DNA of 32,419 bases from Pseudodesulfovibrio sp. S3 (GTDB taxonomy: Bacteria; Desulfobacterota; Desulfovibrionia; Desulfovibrionales; Desulfovibrionaceae), in assembly GCF_004025585.1 (NCBI RefSeq), contig NZ_QTZO01000025.1, forward strand, positions 1-32,419. The letters are read 5' to 3'. Both the position numbers and the translations under genes were made by a program. A model generated the notes under the pieces. The model was given only the letters and a program-made list of their open reading frames with translations, did not search any database and was not told where the DNA came from. This document shows, one piece after another, positions 16,048 to 23,307 of the stretch. Every line of letters starts with the position of its first letter. Position 1 is the stretch's first letter.

Positions 16048-16662
16048 ATGTCAACTCAACCTATTGAACATACTGTACAAGGGTACACGTATCAACGTCC
16101 GAAGCGGTCGCAGTCGGACGTGCATTTTCCCCTCAATGCCGAGCAGTCAAAAAACTGTCAGGCCGAGATACCCGAATCCGGGGCCGGGGTGCGGGCCTAT
16201 ATTCGCGATTTGCTGTCCGGAGTGGTGTCAGGGAGCGATGACAGGCTTTCCTTTACCGAGGTCGTGGATCATCATTCGAGTCTGCAGTCCGACTGGAACC
16301 GGGAAGTGGAGGCTGATCTTGGGGAGCTGGGCGTGGATACCTCCACACCGTTTCGTCTCCTTTACGATCCTGCGGGCGCGGCCCTGGTCGTTGGCGATCA
16401 TCCTGACAAGGAGATGATCAATGCCTATTTTACCGCCAATCCGGGCCGTGTCCGGGAATTGGGCGAGACCCTTCAATTCGGCAGCCTGGCCTCCACGGCC
16501 CAATCCAAACTGACCCCAGCGGATATGGACCAGCCCCTTCATACCGAGGCCATGGCCTGGTGGTATACTGCCAACATGGATGCCCACACCCTGTTCTCCG
16601 GTGGCGGCGTGGTGTTCGGTGCCGGAGGCACGGCCTACAGGGCCTTGGATATCCGCGTCTGA
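16048..16662 (+). CDS. Hypothetical protein, unknown family
   Basis: A 204-residue protein I do not recognise. The start is the ATG at 16048, preceded by a good SD (GGTGGAGG, five bases upstream); seven further upstream codons exist in frame but precede no SD. There is no signal peptide or membrane helix. The first 50 residues are polar and probably disordered (many Gln, Ser, Lys). From about 55 the sequence is ordered and acidic, with a probable helix-loop segment SGSDDRLSFTEVVDHHSSL, FRLLYDPAGAALVVGDHPDK near 115, and a Gly-rich end (FSGGGVVFGAGG). The mixture resembles small cytoplasmic proteins of Desulfovibrio annotated only as hypothetical. The nearest left gene is divergent (ComFB) and the right gene is convergent (aminotransferase), so context gives no clue. 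The 247 bp that follow hold the aminotransferase terminator and no other gene. Confidence 0.75.
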   Translation: MSTQPIEHTVQGYTYQRPKRSQSDVHFPLNAEQSKNCQAEIPESGAGVRAYIRDLLSGVVSGSDDRLSFTEVVDHHSSLQSDWNREVEADLGELGVDTSTPFRLLYDPAGAALVVGDHPDKEMINAYFTANPGRVRELGETLQFGSLASTAQSKLTPADMDQPLHTEAMAWWYTANMDAHTLFSGGGVVFGAGGTAYRALDIRV

Positions 16663-16850
16663 TTCAGGTCATGCTGTTCCTCAGATCCCCTGTCCGGGAA
16701 GGCTGTATACGCGTATCGGCCTTTCCATGGGGCGCGGCCCGAATTAAGATGCCAGTATTTCGGTATATGCTCAGTATGGTTGGCGGGGTGAAGTTCGCCT
16801 GTCCGGCAGGGGCGGTTTGAACCAGAAGATGGAGTCGGAGTTGTCTTGCA

Positions 16851-16889
16851 GACAAAAAAGCCGGGGCATGATCATCATGCCCCCCGCTT
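16851..16889 (-). terminator. Rho-independent terminator of the aminotransferase gene
   Basis: Read on the minus strand, GGGGCATG and CATGCCCC form a stem with flanking AAGC and GCTT pairs, followed by CTTTTTTG. It lies 20 bp beyond the aminotransferase stop codon at 16910. Confidence 0.85.
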
Positions 16890-16909
16890 AAATATATCAT
16901 TCATGCCGT

Positions 16910-18085
16910 TTAAGCGTGTGTTTTCAGATAGCTTTCCAGCCGGTTCATGCCTTCCGCGATGTTTTCCATGGAGGTGGCGTAGGAAAAGCGGATGTAGCCC
17001 TCGGCTCCCTGGCCGAAGTCTATGCCCGGAGTGACGGCGATTTTCGCTTTTTCCAGCATGTCGTAGGCCAGTTCCAGGGAACTGCCGTCGAACTTCGCGG
17101 CCAGGTGGCGCATGTTCACCAGTACGTAGAAGGCTCCGGTGGGTTCGTGCTTGATGCTCAGTCCCATGTCCTTGAGTCTTTTCAGGATATACATGCGCCG
17201 TTTGTTGTAGGTGTTCTTCATGCGCTCCACGTCCGGGGCCGCCTCCTTGAGTGCGGCGATCCCACCCCATTGGGCCATGGTATTGGCGGAAATGAAGAAA
17301 TTCTGGCAGAGGTTGCGAAGGGTGCGCATGAAATCCGGGGGCGCGATCATGTAGCCCAGCCGCCAGCCGGTCATGGCGTAGAGCTTGGAGAATCCGTTGA
17401 GTACGAACGTCTTGTCCGTGAATTCCAGGATGGAATGCGCTTCCTCCCCATACACCAGGCCGTGATAGATTTCGTCGGACACGATCCAGATGTCCCGCTC
17501 CCGGGCAATGTCGGCGATGGCCTGCATGCGTTCCCTGGGCAGCAGGGTGCCGGTGGGGTTGGCCGGGGAGTTGATCAGGATGGCCTTGATGCCCTCGTTG
17601 GCGTCAAGGGCCGCCCGTATGGCGGACACGCGGTACTGGAAGGCGTCGTCTTCGAATACGGGGACCTTGACCGGCTCGGCCCCGGCAAAGGTGATGAAAT
17701 TGTCGTAGCAGGCATAGCACGGGTCCGAGGTGATGACTTTGTCGCCGCTCTCCAGGATGGTGGAAAACAGCGCTAGCATGGCCGGACTGGTTCCCTGGGT
17801 GACCACCACGTTTTCCGGTTCCACGGTCACGCCGTACCGTTTGCGGTAATCCTCGCAGATGGCTTCCCGCAGTTCCCTGATGCCCAGGGAGTGGGTGTAG
17901 TGGGTCTTGCCGTTTTCCAGCGCCTTGCAGGAGGCCTGGTTGACACACCCGGGCGTGTCGAAATCAGGTTCACCCACGCACATGCGAATGACGGACTCCC
18001 CGGCCTGTTCCATGGCCTCGGCCCTTTCGTTGATTTCCATGGCCAGAAACGGGGTGATGCCGCAGCAGCGTTGTGAGATGCTCAT
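16910..18085 (-). CDS. Class I/II pyridoxal-phosphate aminotransferase
   Basis: A 391-residue fold-type I aminotransferase of the aspartate/aromatic group. Cofactor residues are visible: the SPANPTG motif (173-179, Asn176), SDEIYHGL (Asp204 and Tyr207), and the Schiff-base lysine Lys234 in NGFSKLYAMTGWRLGY, with Arg242 after it. Near the C-terminus, GYIRFSYATS contains the Arg that binds the substrate carboxylate. Substrate could be aspartate, aromatic amino acids or alanine and cannot be decided here. The N-terminal CCG segment is unusual but harmless. It is the last of the run that includes M50 protease, trpS and FKBP, but a hairpin terminator at 18107-18147 separates it from FKBP, so it may have its own promoter in the 80-bp gap. 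Its own terminator lies at 16851-16889. Confidence 0.93.
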   Translation of the reverse strand: MSISQRCCGITPFLAMEINERAEAMEQAGESVIRMCVGEPDFDTPGCVNQASCKALENGKTHYTHSLGIRELREAICEDYRKRYGVTVEPENVVVTQGTSPAMLALFSTILESGDKVITSDPCYACYDNFITFAGAEPVKVPVFEDDAFQYRVSAIRAALDANEGIKAILINSPANPTGTLLPRERMQAIADIARERDIWIVSDEIYHGLVYGEEAHSILEFTDKTFVLNGFSKLYAMTGWRLGYMIAPPDFMRTLRNLCQNFFISANTMAQWGGIAALKEAAPDVERMKNTYNKRRMYILKRLKDMGLSIKHEPTGAFYVLVNMRHLAAKFDGSSLELAYDMLEKAKIAVTPGIDFGQGAEGYIRFSYATSMENIAEGMNRLESYLKTHA

Positions 18086-18106
18086 GTCGTGCCTCTGTTC
18101 GCATTG

Positions 18107-18147
18107 AAAACCCCGCCCCTCGCCGGTTGCAGCAAGAGGCGGGGTGA
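18107..18147 (-). terminator. Rho-independent terminator after the FKBP isomerase gene
   Basis: On the minus strand CCCCGCCTC pairs with GAGGGGCGGGG across a 14-base loop and is followed by TTTTC. It lies in the 82-bp gap between the FKBP stop and the aminotransferase start. Confidence 0.75.
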
Positions 18148-18167
18148 ATTAATCAATATGCAGCTAT

Positions 18168-18596
18168 TTAAGCTACTTCTACGACCTCAATATCAAACAC
18201 AAGGGTTTGTCCGGCAAGGGGATGGTTGCCGTCGAGGGTGACCAGTTCGTCGTCGAAATCGGTAACGCGCACATAAGCTGGTTCGCCGTCTTCGGTACGG
18301 ATTTCCAGCATCGCTCCCTCTTCCAGTTCCACGGTGGGGGGAAGCTGTTCCTTGCGAACCTGAAAGACCAACTGTTCATTGGGAGAGCCGTAGCCGTCCT
18401 CGGGCGGAATTTCCACAGTCACGGTGTCGCCCACGGATTTTCCGATCACGGCTTTCTCAAAACCGGCGATGACCATGCCTTCGCCCAGCGTGAACATCAG
18501 CGGGTCGCGGCCTTCGCTTGAATCGAACTGGCTGCCGTCAGCCTTGAGGGTGCCGGTGTAATGAACCTTGACGGTGCTGCCTTTCTGCGCAGTCAT
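18168..18596 (-). CDS. FKBP-type peptidyl-prolyl cis-trans isomerase (SlyD-like)
   Basis: A 142-residue cytoplasmic prolyl isomerase and chaperone. The FKBP core is visible at the N-terminus (VKVHYTGTLKADGSQFDSS, 9-27), the EGMVIAGFEKAVIG segment (39-52) and VGDTVTVEIPPEDGYG (55-70). An inserted flap domain of the SlyD type follows (about 72-125), and the C-terminus LVFDIEVVEV returns to the core. Unlike E. coli SlyD it has no His/Cys-rich metal-binding tail, so a nickel-handling role is not indicated. It starts 69 bp after trpS on the same strand, with SD AGGAGA about five bases before ATG. The gap holds a near-perfect hairpin (18621-18638) without a T-run, so some trpS read-through is expected. 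A terminator follows the gene. Confidence 0.93.
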   Translation of the reverse strand: MTAQKGSTVKVHYTGTLKADGSQFDSSEGRDPLMFTLGEGMVIAGFEKAVIGKSVGDTVTVEIPPEDGYGSPNEQLVFQVRKEQLPPTVELEEGAMLEIRTEDGEPAYVRVTDFDDELVTLDGNHPLAGQTLVFDIEVVEVA

Positions 18597-18665
18597 ACAA
18601 TCTCCTAAAATGTTTGTGTGGCCCGAAACGTTCCGGGCGGATTTCCCTGTATAGTCTTTTTTCCG

Positions 18666-19655
18666 CTAGAAGTCGAAGTTCAGTACTTTCCTGACTTCTT
18701 CCATGGTTTTTTGGGCATAGGCGCGCGCCTTGGCATTGCCTGCTTCCAGTATTTCCTGAACCCGCTCATCGGTGCAGGCGGCCCGGCGTTCGTGCAGGGG
18801 CGTGAGGAATGCTTCCAGGGACTCCATGAGTACCTTCTTGCAGTCCACGCAGCCCCAGGATGCGTCTTTGCAGCCCGCCTCGATCTCCGGCAGTCGGGCC
18901 GGGTCGGTCATGAGCTTGTGGTAGGGGAAGAGGTTGCAGACCTTGGGATCGCCCGGATCGGACTTGCGCTGCCGGTTCTCGTCGGTCTTCATGCCGCGTA
19001 CCTTGGGCATGATTTCGTCAAGAGGCTCGGAGAGCATGATGGAATTTCCGTAGCTCTTTGACATCTTGCGGCCGTCAAGGCCGGGCAGGACAGGTGCCTC
19101 GGTGAGCATGTCCGCCGGTTCAGGGAAGACTGCGGAACCCGTGAGGTGGTTGAAGCGGCGGGCGATCTCGCGGGTCAGTTCCAGATGCGGCAACTGGTCC
19201 TTGCCCACGGGCACGGCAAACGGCTTGTACATGAGGATGTCCACGGACATGAGTACGGGGTATCCCAGGAAACCGTGAGTGTTCAGGTCCTTCTGGGTCA
19301 ATTGCTCTTTCTGGTCCTTGAAGGTGGGACACCGTTCCAGCCAGCCGAGAGGGGTGTACATGGACAGGAGCAGGTTGAGCTCCGCATGTTCCTTGATCAT
19401 GGATTGTTGGAAAATGGCGCATTTGTCCGGGTCCAGGCCGGCGGCCACCCAGTCCTTGACCAGGCCCGGAATGAATCCCTTGATTCTGGAAGGATCGGCA
19501 TATTCGCTGGTCAGGGCATGCCAGTCGGCAACGAAAAAGTAGCAGTCGTACTCTTCCTGGAGCTTGAGCCAGTTGTCGATGACGCCGAAGTAGTGACCGA
19601 GATGGAGGGGGCCGGTGGGCCTCATGCCGGAGAGAATGCGTTGTTTTTCGCTCAT
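18666..19655 (-). CDS. trpS: Tryptophan--tRNA ligase
   Basis: A 329-residue class I aminoacyl-tRNA synthetase that activates tryptophan and charges tRNA-Trp. The HIGH-type motif is HLGH at 18-21 following SGMRPTGPL, and the KMSKS loop is GRKMSKSYGNS near residue 195. Both signature loops are intact and the length matches bacterial TrpS. Middle-region features such as LGYPVLMSVDILMYK and PVGKDQLPHLELTREIARRFN are typical of the family. A Cys-rich segment (CKDASWGCVDCKK) near 260-275 is a common variation and might bind a metal. The start is the ATG 25 bp after the site-2 protease stop; the pair is probably co-transcribed. No tryptophan leader peptide or T-box is seen before it. Confidence 0.97.
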   Translation of the reverse strand: MSEKQRILSGMRPTGPLHLGHYFGVIDNWLKLQEEYDCYFFVADWHALTSEYADPSRIKGFIPGLVKDWVAAGLDPDKCAIFQQSMIKEHAELNLLLSMYTPLGWLERCPTFKDQKEQLTQKDLNTHGFLGYPVLMSVDILMYKPFAVPVGKDQLPHLELTREIARRFNHLTGSAVFPEPADMLTEAPVLPGLDGRKMSKSYGNSIMLSEPLDEIMPKVRGMKTDENRQRKSDPGDPKVCNLFPYHKLMTDPARLPEIEAGCKDASWGCVDCKKVLMESLEAFLTPLHERRAACTDERVQEILEAGNAKARAYAQKTMEEVRKVLNFDF

Positions 19656-19680
19656 GATGAATAAATGGTGTGCTTAAGGG

Positions 19681-20322
19681 TTAGACAGGCACGCCCAGCA
19701 CGGAAGCCAGGCCTCTTACGATGGGAAGAATGATCTGACCCACGAGGTTGAAACCGGTGAATCGACCGAGCAGGATGATGCCAATCAGGATGACGAAGCC
19801 GTAACGGCTCAGGGACATGAATTTGAACGCTGCCTTTGGCGGCAGAAAATATGCAAGGACGTTGCTGCCGTCCAGCGGCGGTATGGGCAGCAGGTTGAAG
19901 GCGGCCAGGATGAGATTGATGAACACGCCGTAGTAGGTCATGGCGTACAGGGAACTCCGGCCGCTCACGCCAAAGGCGGACATCATGTGGAAGGCCAGGG
20001 CGAACAGGGCGGCCAGGGCGAAATTGGCACCCGGACCGGCCATGGCCGTGTACATCATCCCCTGACGCGGATTGCGGAAATATCGGGCGTTGACAGGCAC
20101 GGGTCTGGCCCAGCCGAACTGGACGAAAAAGAAGGCCAGGGTGCCTATGGGATCGAGGTGCTTGAGCGGGTTCAAAGTCAGCCTCCCCTGCGACTTGGCG
20201 GTGGGATCGCCCAAGAGGAAGGCAACATACCCGTGGGCCACTTCGTGGCAGACCAGGGCTACCAGGAGTCCCGGTGCCATGATCAGATAGAGCTGGATGT
20301 CTTGTGCAGTGATGTCAAACAT
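19681..20322 (-). CDS. Site-2 protease family (M50) membrane metalloprotease
   Basis: A 213-residue integral-membrane protein. The zinc motif HEVAH (His26, Glu27, His30) lies in the first membrane helix region, and the third ligand Asp151 is in NLLPIPPLDGSNV, the conserved NPxPPLDG-type motif of the family. Hydrophobic segments at about 10-35, 60-75, 95-118, 128-150 and 170-195 give several transmembrane passes. The short length and absence of PDZ or CBS domains place it in the minimal group whose substrates are mostly unknown. It precedes trpS by 25 bp on the same strand, an association that is probably only transcriptional. The ATG at 20322 has a weak upstream purine stretch. HD-GYP protein gene lies 71 bp upstream on the same strand. 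Confidence 0.92.
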   Translation of the reverse strand: MFDITAQDIQLYLIMAPGLLVALVCHEVAHGYVAFLLGDPTAKSQGRLTLNPLKHLDPIGTLAFFFVQFGWARPVPVNARYFRNPRQGMMYTAMAGPGANFALAALFALAFHMMSAFGVSGRSSLYAMTYYGVFINLILAAFNLLPIPPLDGSNVLAYFLPPKAAFKFMSLSRYGFVILIGIILLGRFTGFNLVGQIILPIVRGLASVLGVPV

Positions 20323-20393
20323 GTGCTGCGGCTACCATGTATGTGGGGGACGCGGCAAGGTATTTCAGGTGCGTTTCCCGTTGTGTGCCCGGT

Positions 20394-21362
20394 CTAGACG
20401 ATCTCAGCCCTGGAGAGCAGCCCGATGAATCGTTTCAGCATATCCGGCTCAACCAGTCCCTTGTCGTCGGTTATCACCTTGAGGGCGTCAAAGGGTTTGA
20501 GCGCCCTTTTGAAAGGCCGGTTGCGTGTCAGGTTGTCGTAGCGGTCACACAAAGCCACAATGCGGATGGGCAAAGGGATTTCGGCATGGGTGGCCTGAGT
20601 GGGATACCCTTTGCCGTCGGCCCGTTCGTGATGGAACAGGATGCAGTTCGTGGCGATGATCGGCAGGTTGAAATTTGCGCAGTTCCGTACGCCGATCATG
20701 GGGTGCATGGAGAGAACCGCGAACTCGTCGGGCGACAGCCCCGAAGGGTCGGCATTGACGATGTTTTCGGGCAGCCCCACCTTGCCTATGTCGTGGAGCA
20801 ATGCGCCCATGCCGCAGGCCAGGCTGTCACAATCCTCGAAGTCGTATTCCTGGATCAGGTTGACGGCGTAAACCATGGTGCTGACGCCGTGCTGATAGGT
20901 GTCGTAACCCTTGTTGATGAATCGGGTGATGTGCTTCAGGGACAAGGGTGACTGCACGAAACTCGCGCTGTTGTTGATCAATTCTTCGAATCGGTTATAC
21001 CGCTTCTTGAAGGCGGGGCCGGGTAGGTTGATTTCGAAGAGTTCCTTGGCCAGGGCGGTCGCCGCGTTTGCCCACGCCTGGGAGCGATGGTTGAGGGGAA
21101 TGTTCTCGTCGTTCAACACTCCCATAAGGTTTGCACGGAGGTAGGCGTTGTAACTCTTCAGGGAGTCTTCCTCAATGTAAACGTAATCGATATCAGTGGC
21201 TGCCAGTTCGTCTCTTTTTGCCTGTGAGAGAAGACGGTTTTGGGCGTTGAACAGGACATAGTTGTTGTCATGCCGCAGGTAGATGTCGAATGGCCCTCTG
21301 AAATCAGGGCGTAGAATCAACGGGGATATGGGAAAGTATTTCATTATGGTGGGTTCCGTCAT
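20394..21362 (-). CDS. HD-GYP domain protein, probable cyclic-di-GMP phosphodiesterase
   Basis: A 322-residue soluble protein. Residues 1 to about 130 form an N-terminal module (LRPDFRGPFDIYLRHDN, then VYIEED) similar to the domain often seen before HD-GYP in deltaproteobacteria. About 150-300 is the HD-GYP domain: first His in YQHGVS (about 158), HDIGK (His190, Asp191), MHP (His220), HHERADGKGYP (244-254, the GYP triplet) and CDRYDNLT near 272-279. All metal ligands are present, so hydrolysis of cyclic di-GMP or a related dinucleotide is expected. A response regulator gene lies upstream on the same strand with a terminator between them, so they are probably separate transcripts. The ATG at 21362 has only a weak SD; an ATG at 21341 is the alternative. 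Confidence 0.9.
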   Translation of the reverse strand: MTEPTIMKYFPISPLILRPDFRGPFDIYLRHDNNYVLFNAQNRLLSQAKRDELAATDIDYVYIEEDSLKSYNAYLRANLMGVLNDENIPLNHRSQAWANAATALAKELFEINLPGPAFKKRYNRFEELINNSASFVQSPLSLKHITRFINKGYDTYQHGVSTMVYAVNLIQEYDFEDCDSLACGMGALLHDIGKVGLPENIVNADPSGLSPDEFAVLSMHPMIGVRNCANFNLPIIATNCILFHHERADGKGYPTQATHAEIPLPIRIVALCDRYDNLTRNRPFKRALKPFDALKVITDDKGLVEPDMLKRFIGLLSRAEIV

Positions 21363-21508
21363 CTGTGGCCTTGGTTCCCTCTGCCCGGGCAGAGGCTTGG
21401 AGATAGCTCTGTATTCAGGAGATGATTAGCGATAAACCATGTTGTCGAAAACAGCAACGGGAATAAATTAATTGCCAGTTAATATTCTTTTATTCCGGTG
21501 CGTTGGTG

Positions 21509-21548
21509 AAAAAAAGGACGCCTTCGCAACAGGTGAGAAGGCGTCCTT
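21509..21548 (-). terminator. Rho-independent terminator of the response regulator gene
   Basis: On the minus strand AAGGACGCCTTC pairs perfectly with GAAGGCGTCCTT around an 11-base loop and is followed by a run of T. It begins about 28 bp after the response regulator stop at 21577. The rest of the gap to the HD-GYP gene holds no gene. Confidence 0.9.
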
Positions 21549-21576
21549 AACGGGTCGTGAATCAAGGGGAGTTTTG

Positions 21577-21948
21577 TTAGATGCAGGCCTTGTTCAAAGC
21601 CATTTTGACCTTGTCTTTCAATTCGGTCAGGTCCACGGATTTGACCACGTAGTAGTCGGCTGCGATGGATTTCAGATCGTGCTGAAAGGAATCGTAGGCG
21701 GTGGAAAGGATGACCGGAATCTGTTGATCCTTGGTGCGGATTTCCTGTAGCAGGTCCAGGCCGGAACGATTAACACCAAGTTTGATGTCCAGGATGACGA
21801 TGGTCGGGGTTTCGCGGGCCATGACTTCGAGGATGTCTTCCTCGCCGTCGGACGTTGCGACAGTATAGCCGTCGGCTTCCAGTTCTTCCCGGTAGAGCAT
21901 GCGGATGTGCTTTTCGTCATCGACTACAAGAATCTTAGTTTGGCTCAT
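21577..21948 (-). CDS. Single-domain response regulator
   Basis: A 123-residue CheY-like receiver with no output domain. Acidic pocket Asp10-Asp11, phosphoacceptor Asp54 in VILDIKLG, switch Ser82-Thr83 in LSTAYDS, and Lys103 in VVKSVDL are all present, so it should be phosphorylated by a histidine kinase encoded elsewhere. It would act by protein-protein contact. The start is the ATG at 21948, with a strong SD AAGGAGG five bases before it; an upstream in-frame ATG at 22023 has no SD and adds unrelated sequence. The HD-GYP protein downstream is a possible partner, by position only. A promoter-like TTGACC/TATGTT pair lies at 21981-22010, and a terminator follows the gene. Confidence 0.93.
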   Translation of the reverse strand: MSQTKILVVDDEKHIRMLYREELEADGYTVATSDGEEDILEVMARETPTIVILDIKLGVNRSGLDLLQEIRTKDQQIPVILSTAYDSFQHDLKSIAADYYVVKSVDLTELKDKVKMALNKACI

Positions 21949-21980
21949 GGATTCCTCCTTGGGGGTTAGCCCTTGAAATG

Positions 21981-22010
21981 AACATATGCGACATTTTGCT
22001 TTTGGGTCAA
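21981..22010 (-). promoter_or_regulatory. Possible promoter of the response regulator gene
   Basis: On the minus strand TTGACC (22010-22005) is followed after 18 bases by TATGTT (21986-21981). The distance leaves a short leader containing the AAGGAGG ribosome-binding site. The boxes match consensus at five and four of six positions. Confidence 0.35.
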
Positions 22011-22139
22011 CAGGGGTTTCCATATTTAAACTAAATTAATGCACTGATCCAGAAATCGCGGGCAGCTATTTGTCCCTGCCATTGGCGGAATAGTGCGCCA
22101 GGCTTGAACTTGCGGGGTAACCTGCGTAGGGTCCGCCCA

Positions 22140-22167
22140 GCCGTTGGTCGTCGAAATGTCCGACGGC
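22140..22167 (+). promoter_or_regulatory. Leader hairpin directly before the SD of the sulfur-carrier gene
   Basis: GCCGTTGG (22140-22147) and CCGACGGC (22160-22167) form an 8-bp stem with one G-U pair and a 12-base loop. The stem ends right before AAAGGAGA, the ribosome-binding site of the gene at 22182. It could affect translation or mark the end of a longer structured leader; no known riboswitch class was recognised in 22030-22181. Confidence 0.35.
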
Positions 22168-22181
22168 AAAGGAGATACCAT

Positions 22182-22379
22182 ATGATTACCGTCAACCTGG
22201 AACCGGACGGAAAGCAGATCGAGCTGGTTGATACACGCTCGGTTCTTGCCGTGCTGAACAAATTGCAGCTCCGTTCCACCATGGCCATTGTCGTTCGTGA
22301 CGGTGAGCTGCTCACTTCGGACCGCATGTTGAAAAACGGCGATGTGCTCATGGTCCGTAAAGTCACATCCGCAGGATAG
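22182..22379 (+). CDS. ThiS/MoaD-like small sulfur-carrier protein
   Basis: A 65-residue beta-grasp protein of the ThiS/MoaD/TtuB group. Such proteins are thiocarboxylated at a C-terminal Gly-Gly and pass sulfur to a biosynthetic enzyme. The fold is suggested by the MITVNLEP strand, a central helix TRSVLAVLNKLQL, the strand AIVVRDGELL and the late strand DVLMVRKVT. The chain ends Ser-Ala-Gly, so the penultimate Gly is replaced by Ala. The start is the ATG with AAAGGAGA eight bases upstream; upstream in-frame codons give no family similarity. The TtuA/NcsA-type gene begins 8 bp after its stop. This arrangement matches a carrier-enzyme pair for tRNA 2-thiolation and argues against a molybdopterin or thiamine role. 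Confidence 0.85.
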   Translation: MITVNLEPDGKQIELVDTRSVLAVLNKLQLRSTMAIVVRDGELLTSDRMLKNGDVLMVRKVTSAG

Positions 22380-22387
22380 GGGACGTC

Positions 22388-23305
22388 ATGAAGTGCATAC
22401 GCTGCAAGAAAACGGCCCATGTTTCCCTGCCCAGCCACCACTCCGGGTTCTGCTCGGAATGCTATCCGCTGTTTTTCACCAAACAGGTGGAGACTGCCAT
22501 CCGCCGCGAAAAGATGTTCACCCATGATGAGCGTATTCTTGTGGCCCTGTCCGGCGGCAAGGATTCCCTGGCGTTGATGCTTGAGCTCCAGCTTCAGGGG
22601 TATGATGTCACGGGGTTGCACATTGATCTCGCCATACCCGGTTCTTCCGAAAAGGCCCGCAGCAAGGTGGAGAACTTCTGCGACATGCACGGCCTGAAAC
22701 TTCATGTCTTTGAGATGGAGGCGTGGGGATTGCCCATCCCGGACGTCAAGAAGCACGTCAAGCGGCCCGTCTGCGCCGTGTGCGGCAAGATGAAGCGGCA
22801 CCATTTTAATCGCATCGCCGTGGAGCAAGGATTCGACGCCCTGGCCACAGGCCACAACCTGGATGATGAAGTGGCCCGGCTCTTTGCCAATACCCTGCGT
22901 TGGGATACCGCCTATCTGTCGGATCAGGGACCGGTGCTGCCCGCTTCACCGGGGTTCGTGCGCAAGGTCAAGCCGTTGTTTCGTTTGAGCGAGTTCGAGA
23001 CTGCCAACTATGCGTTCATGAAGGGCATCGAGATTCATTCGGACCCGTGTCCCTATGCCTCCGGGGCCAGCTTCACCAGTCACAAGGAATTGTGGGGCGA
23101 GTTGGAACACCGCAGTCCCGGCCAGAAATTCCAATTCTATCAGTCCTTTCTCAAGAATGGCAAACCCGCATTCGCCAACCTGGAAGAGGAGGTCGGTGCC
23201 GAGCTTGCGCCGTGCGTCGAGTGCGGTTCACCCACCAGTGCCGGGACCTGTTCGGTCTGCCGCATCAGGAAGGCGGTGCAGGACAGCAAGGCCAAGGACG
23301 ATTAG
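22388..23305 (+). CDS. TtuA/NcsA-type tRNA 2-thiolation enzyme (adenine nucleotide alpha-hydrolase family)
   Basis: A 305-residue enzyme of the TIGR00269/TtcA group. It activates a tRNA uridine with ATP and replaces the 2-oxygen by sulfur, using a [4Fe-4S] cluster. The architecture is complete: N-terminal zinc finger (Cys3, Cys6, Cys22, Cys25), PP-loop SGGKDS at 55-60, cluster ligands Cys129 and Cys132 (PVCAVCGKMKRH) plus Cys221 (SDPCPYA), and C-terminal zinc finger (Cys276, Cys279, Cys288, Cys291). The spacing of the three cluster Cys is nearly that of Thermus TtuA. The GHNLDDE segment at 155-161 is the family motif for nucleotide binding. The carrier gene lies 8 bp upstream and the glycosyltransferase starts 2 bp downstream. 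Whether the target is U34, U54 or another position cannot be told. Confidence 0.92.
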   Translation: MKCIRCKKTAHVSLPSHHSGFCSECYPLFFTKQVETAIRREKMFTHDERILVALSGGKDSLALMLELQLQGYDVTGLHIDLAIPGSSEKARSKVENFCDMHGLKLHVFEMEAWGLPIPDVKKHVKRPVCAVCGKMKRHHFNRIAVEQGFDALATGHNLDDEVARLFANTLRWDTAYLSDQGPVLPASPGFVRKVKPLFRLSEFETANYAFMKGIEIHSDPCPYASGASFTSHKELWGELEHRSPGQKFQFYQSFLKNGKPAFANLEEEVGAELAPCVECGSPTSAGTCSVCRIRKAVQDSKAKDD

Positions 23306-23307
23306 CC

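Noticed and set aside
18621..18638. Near-palindromic hairpin between trpS and the FKBP gene considered as a terminator
   Set aside because: It lacks a following T-run on the transcribed strand and has one mismatch.
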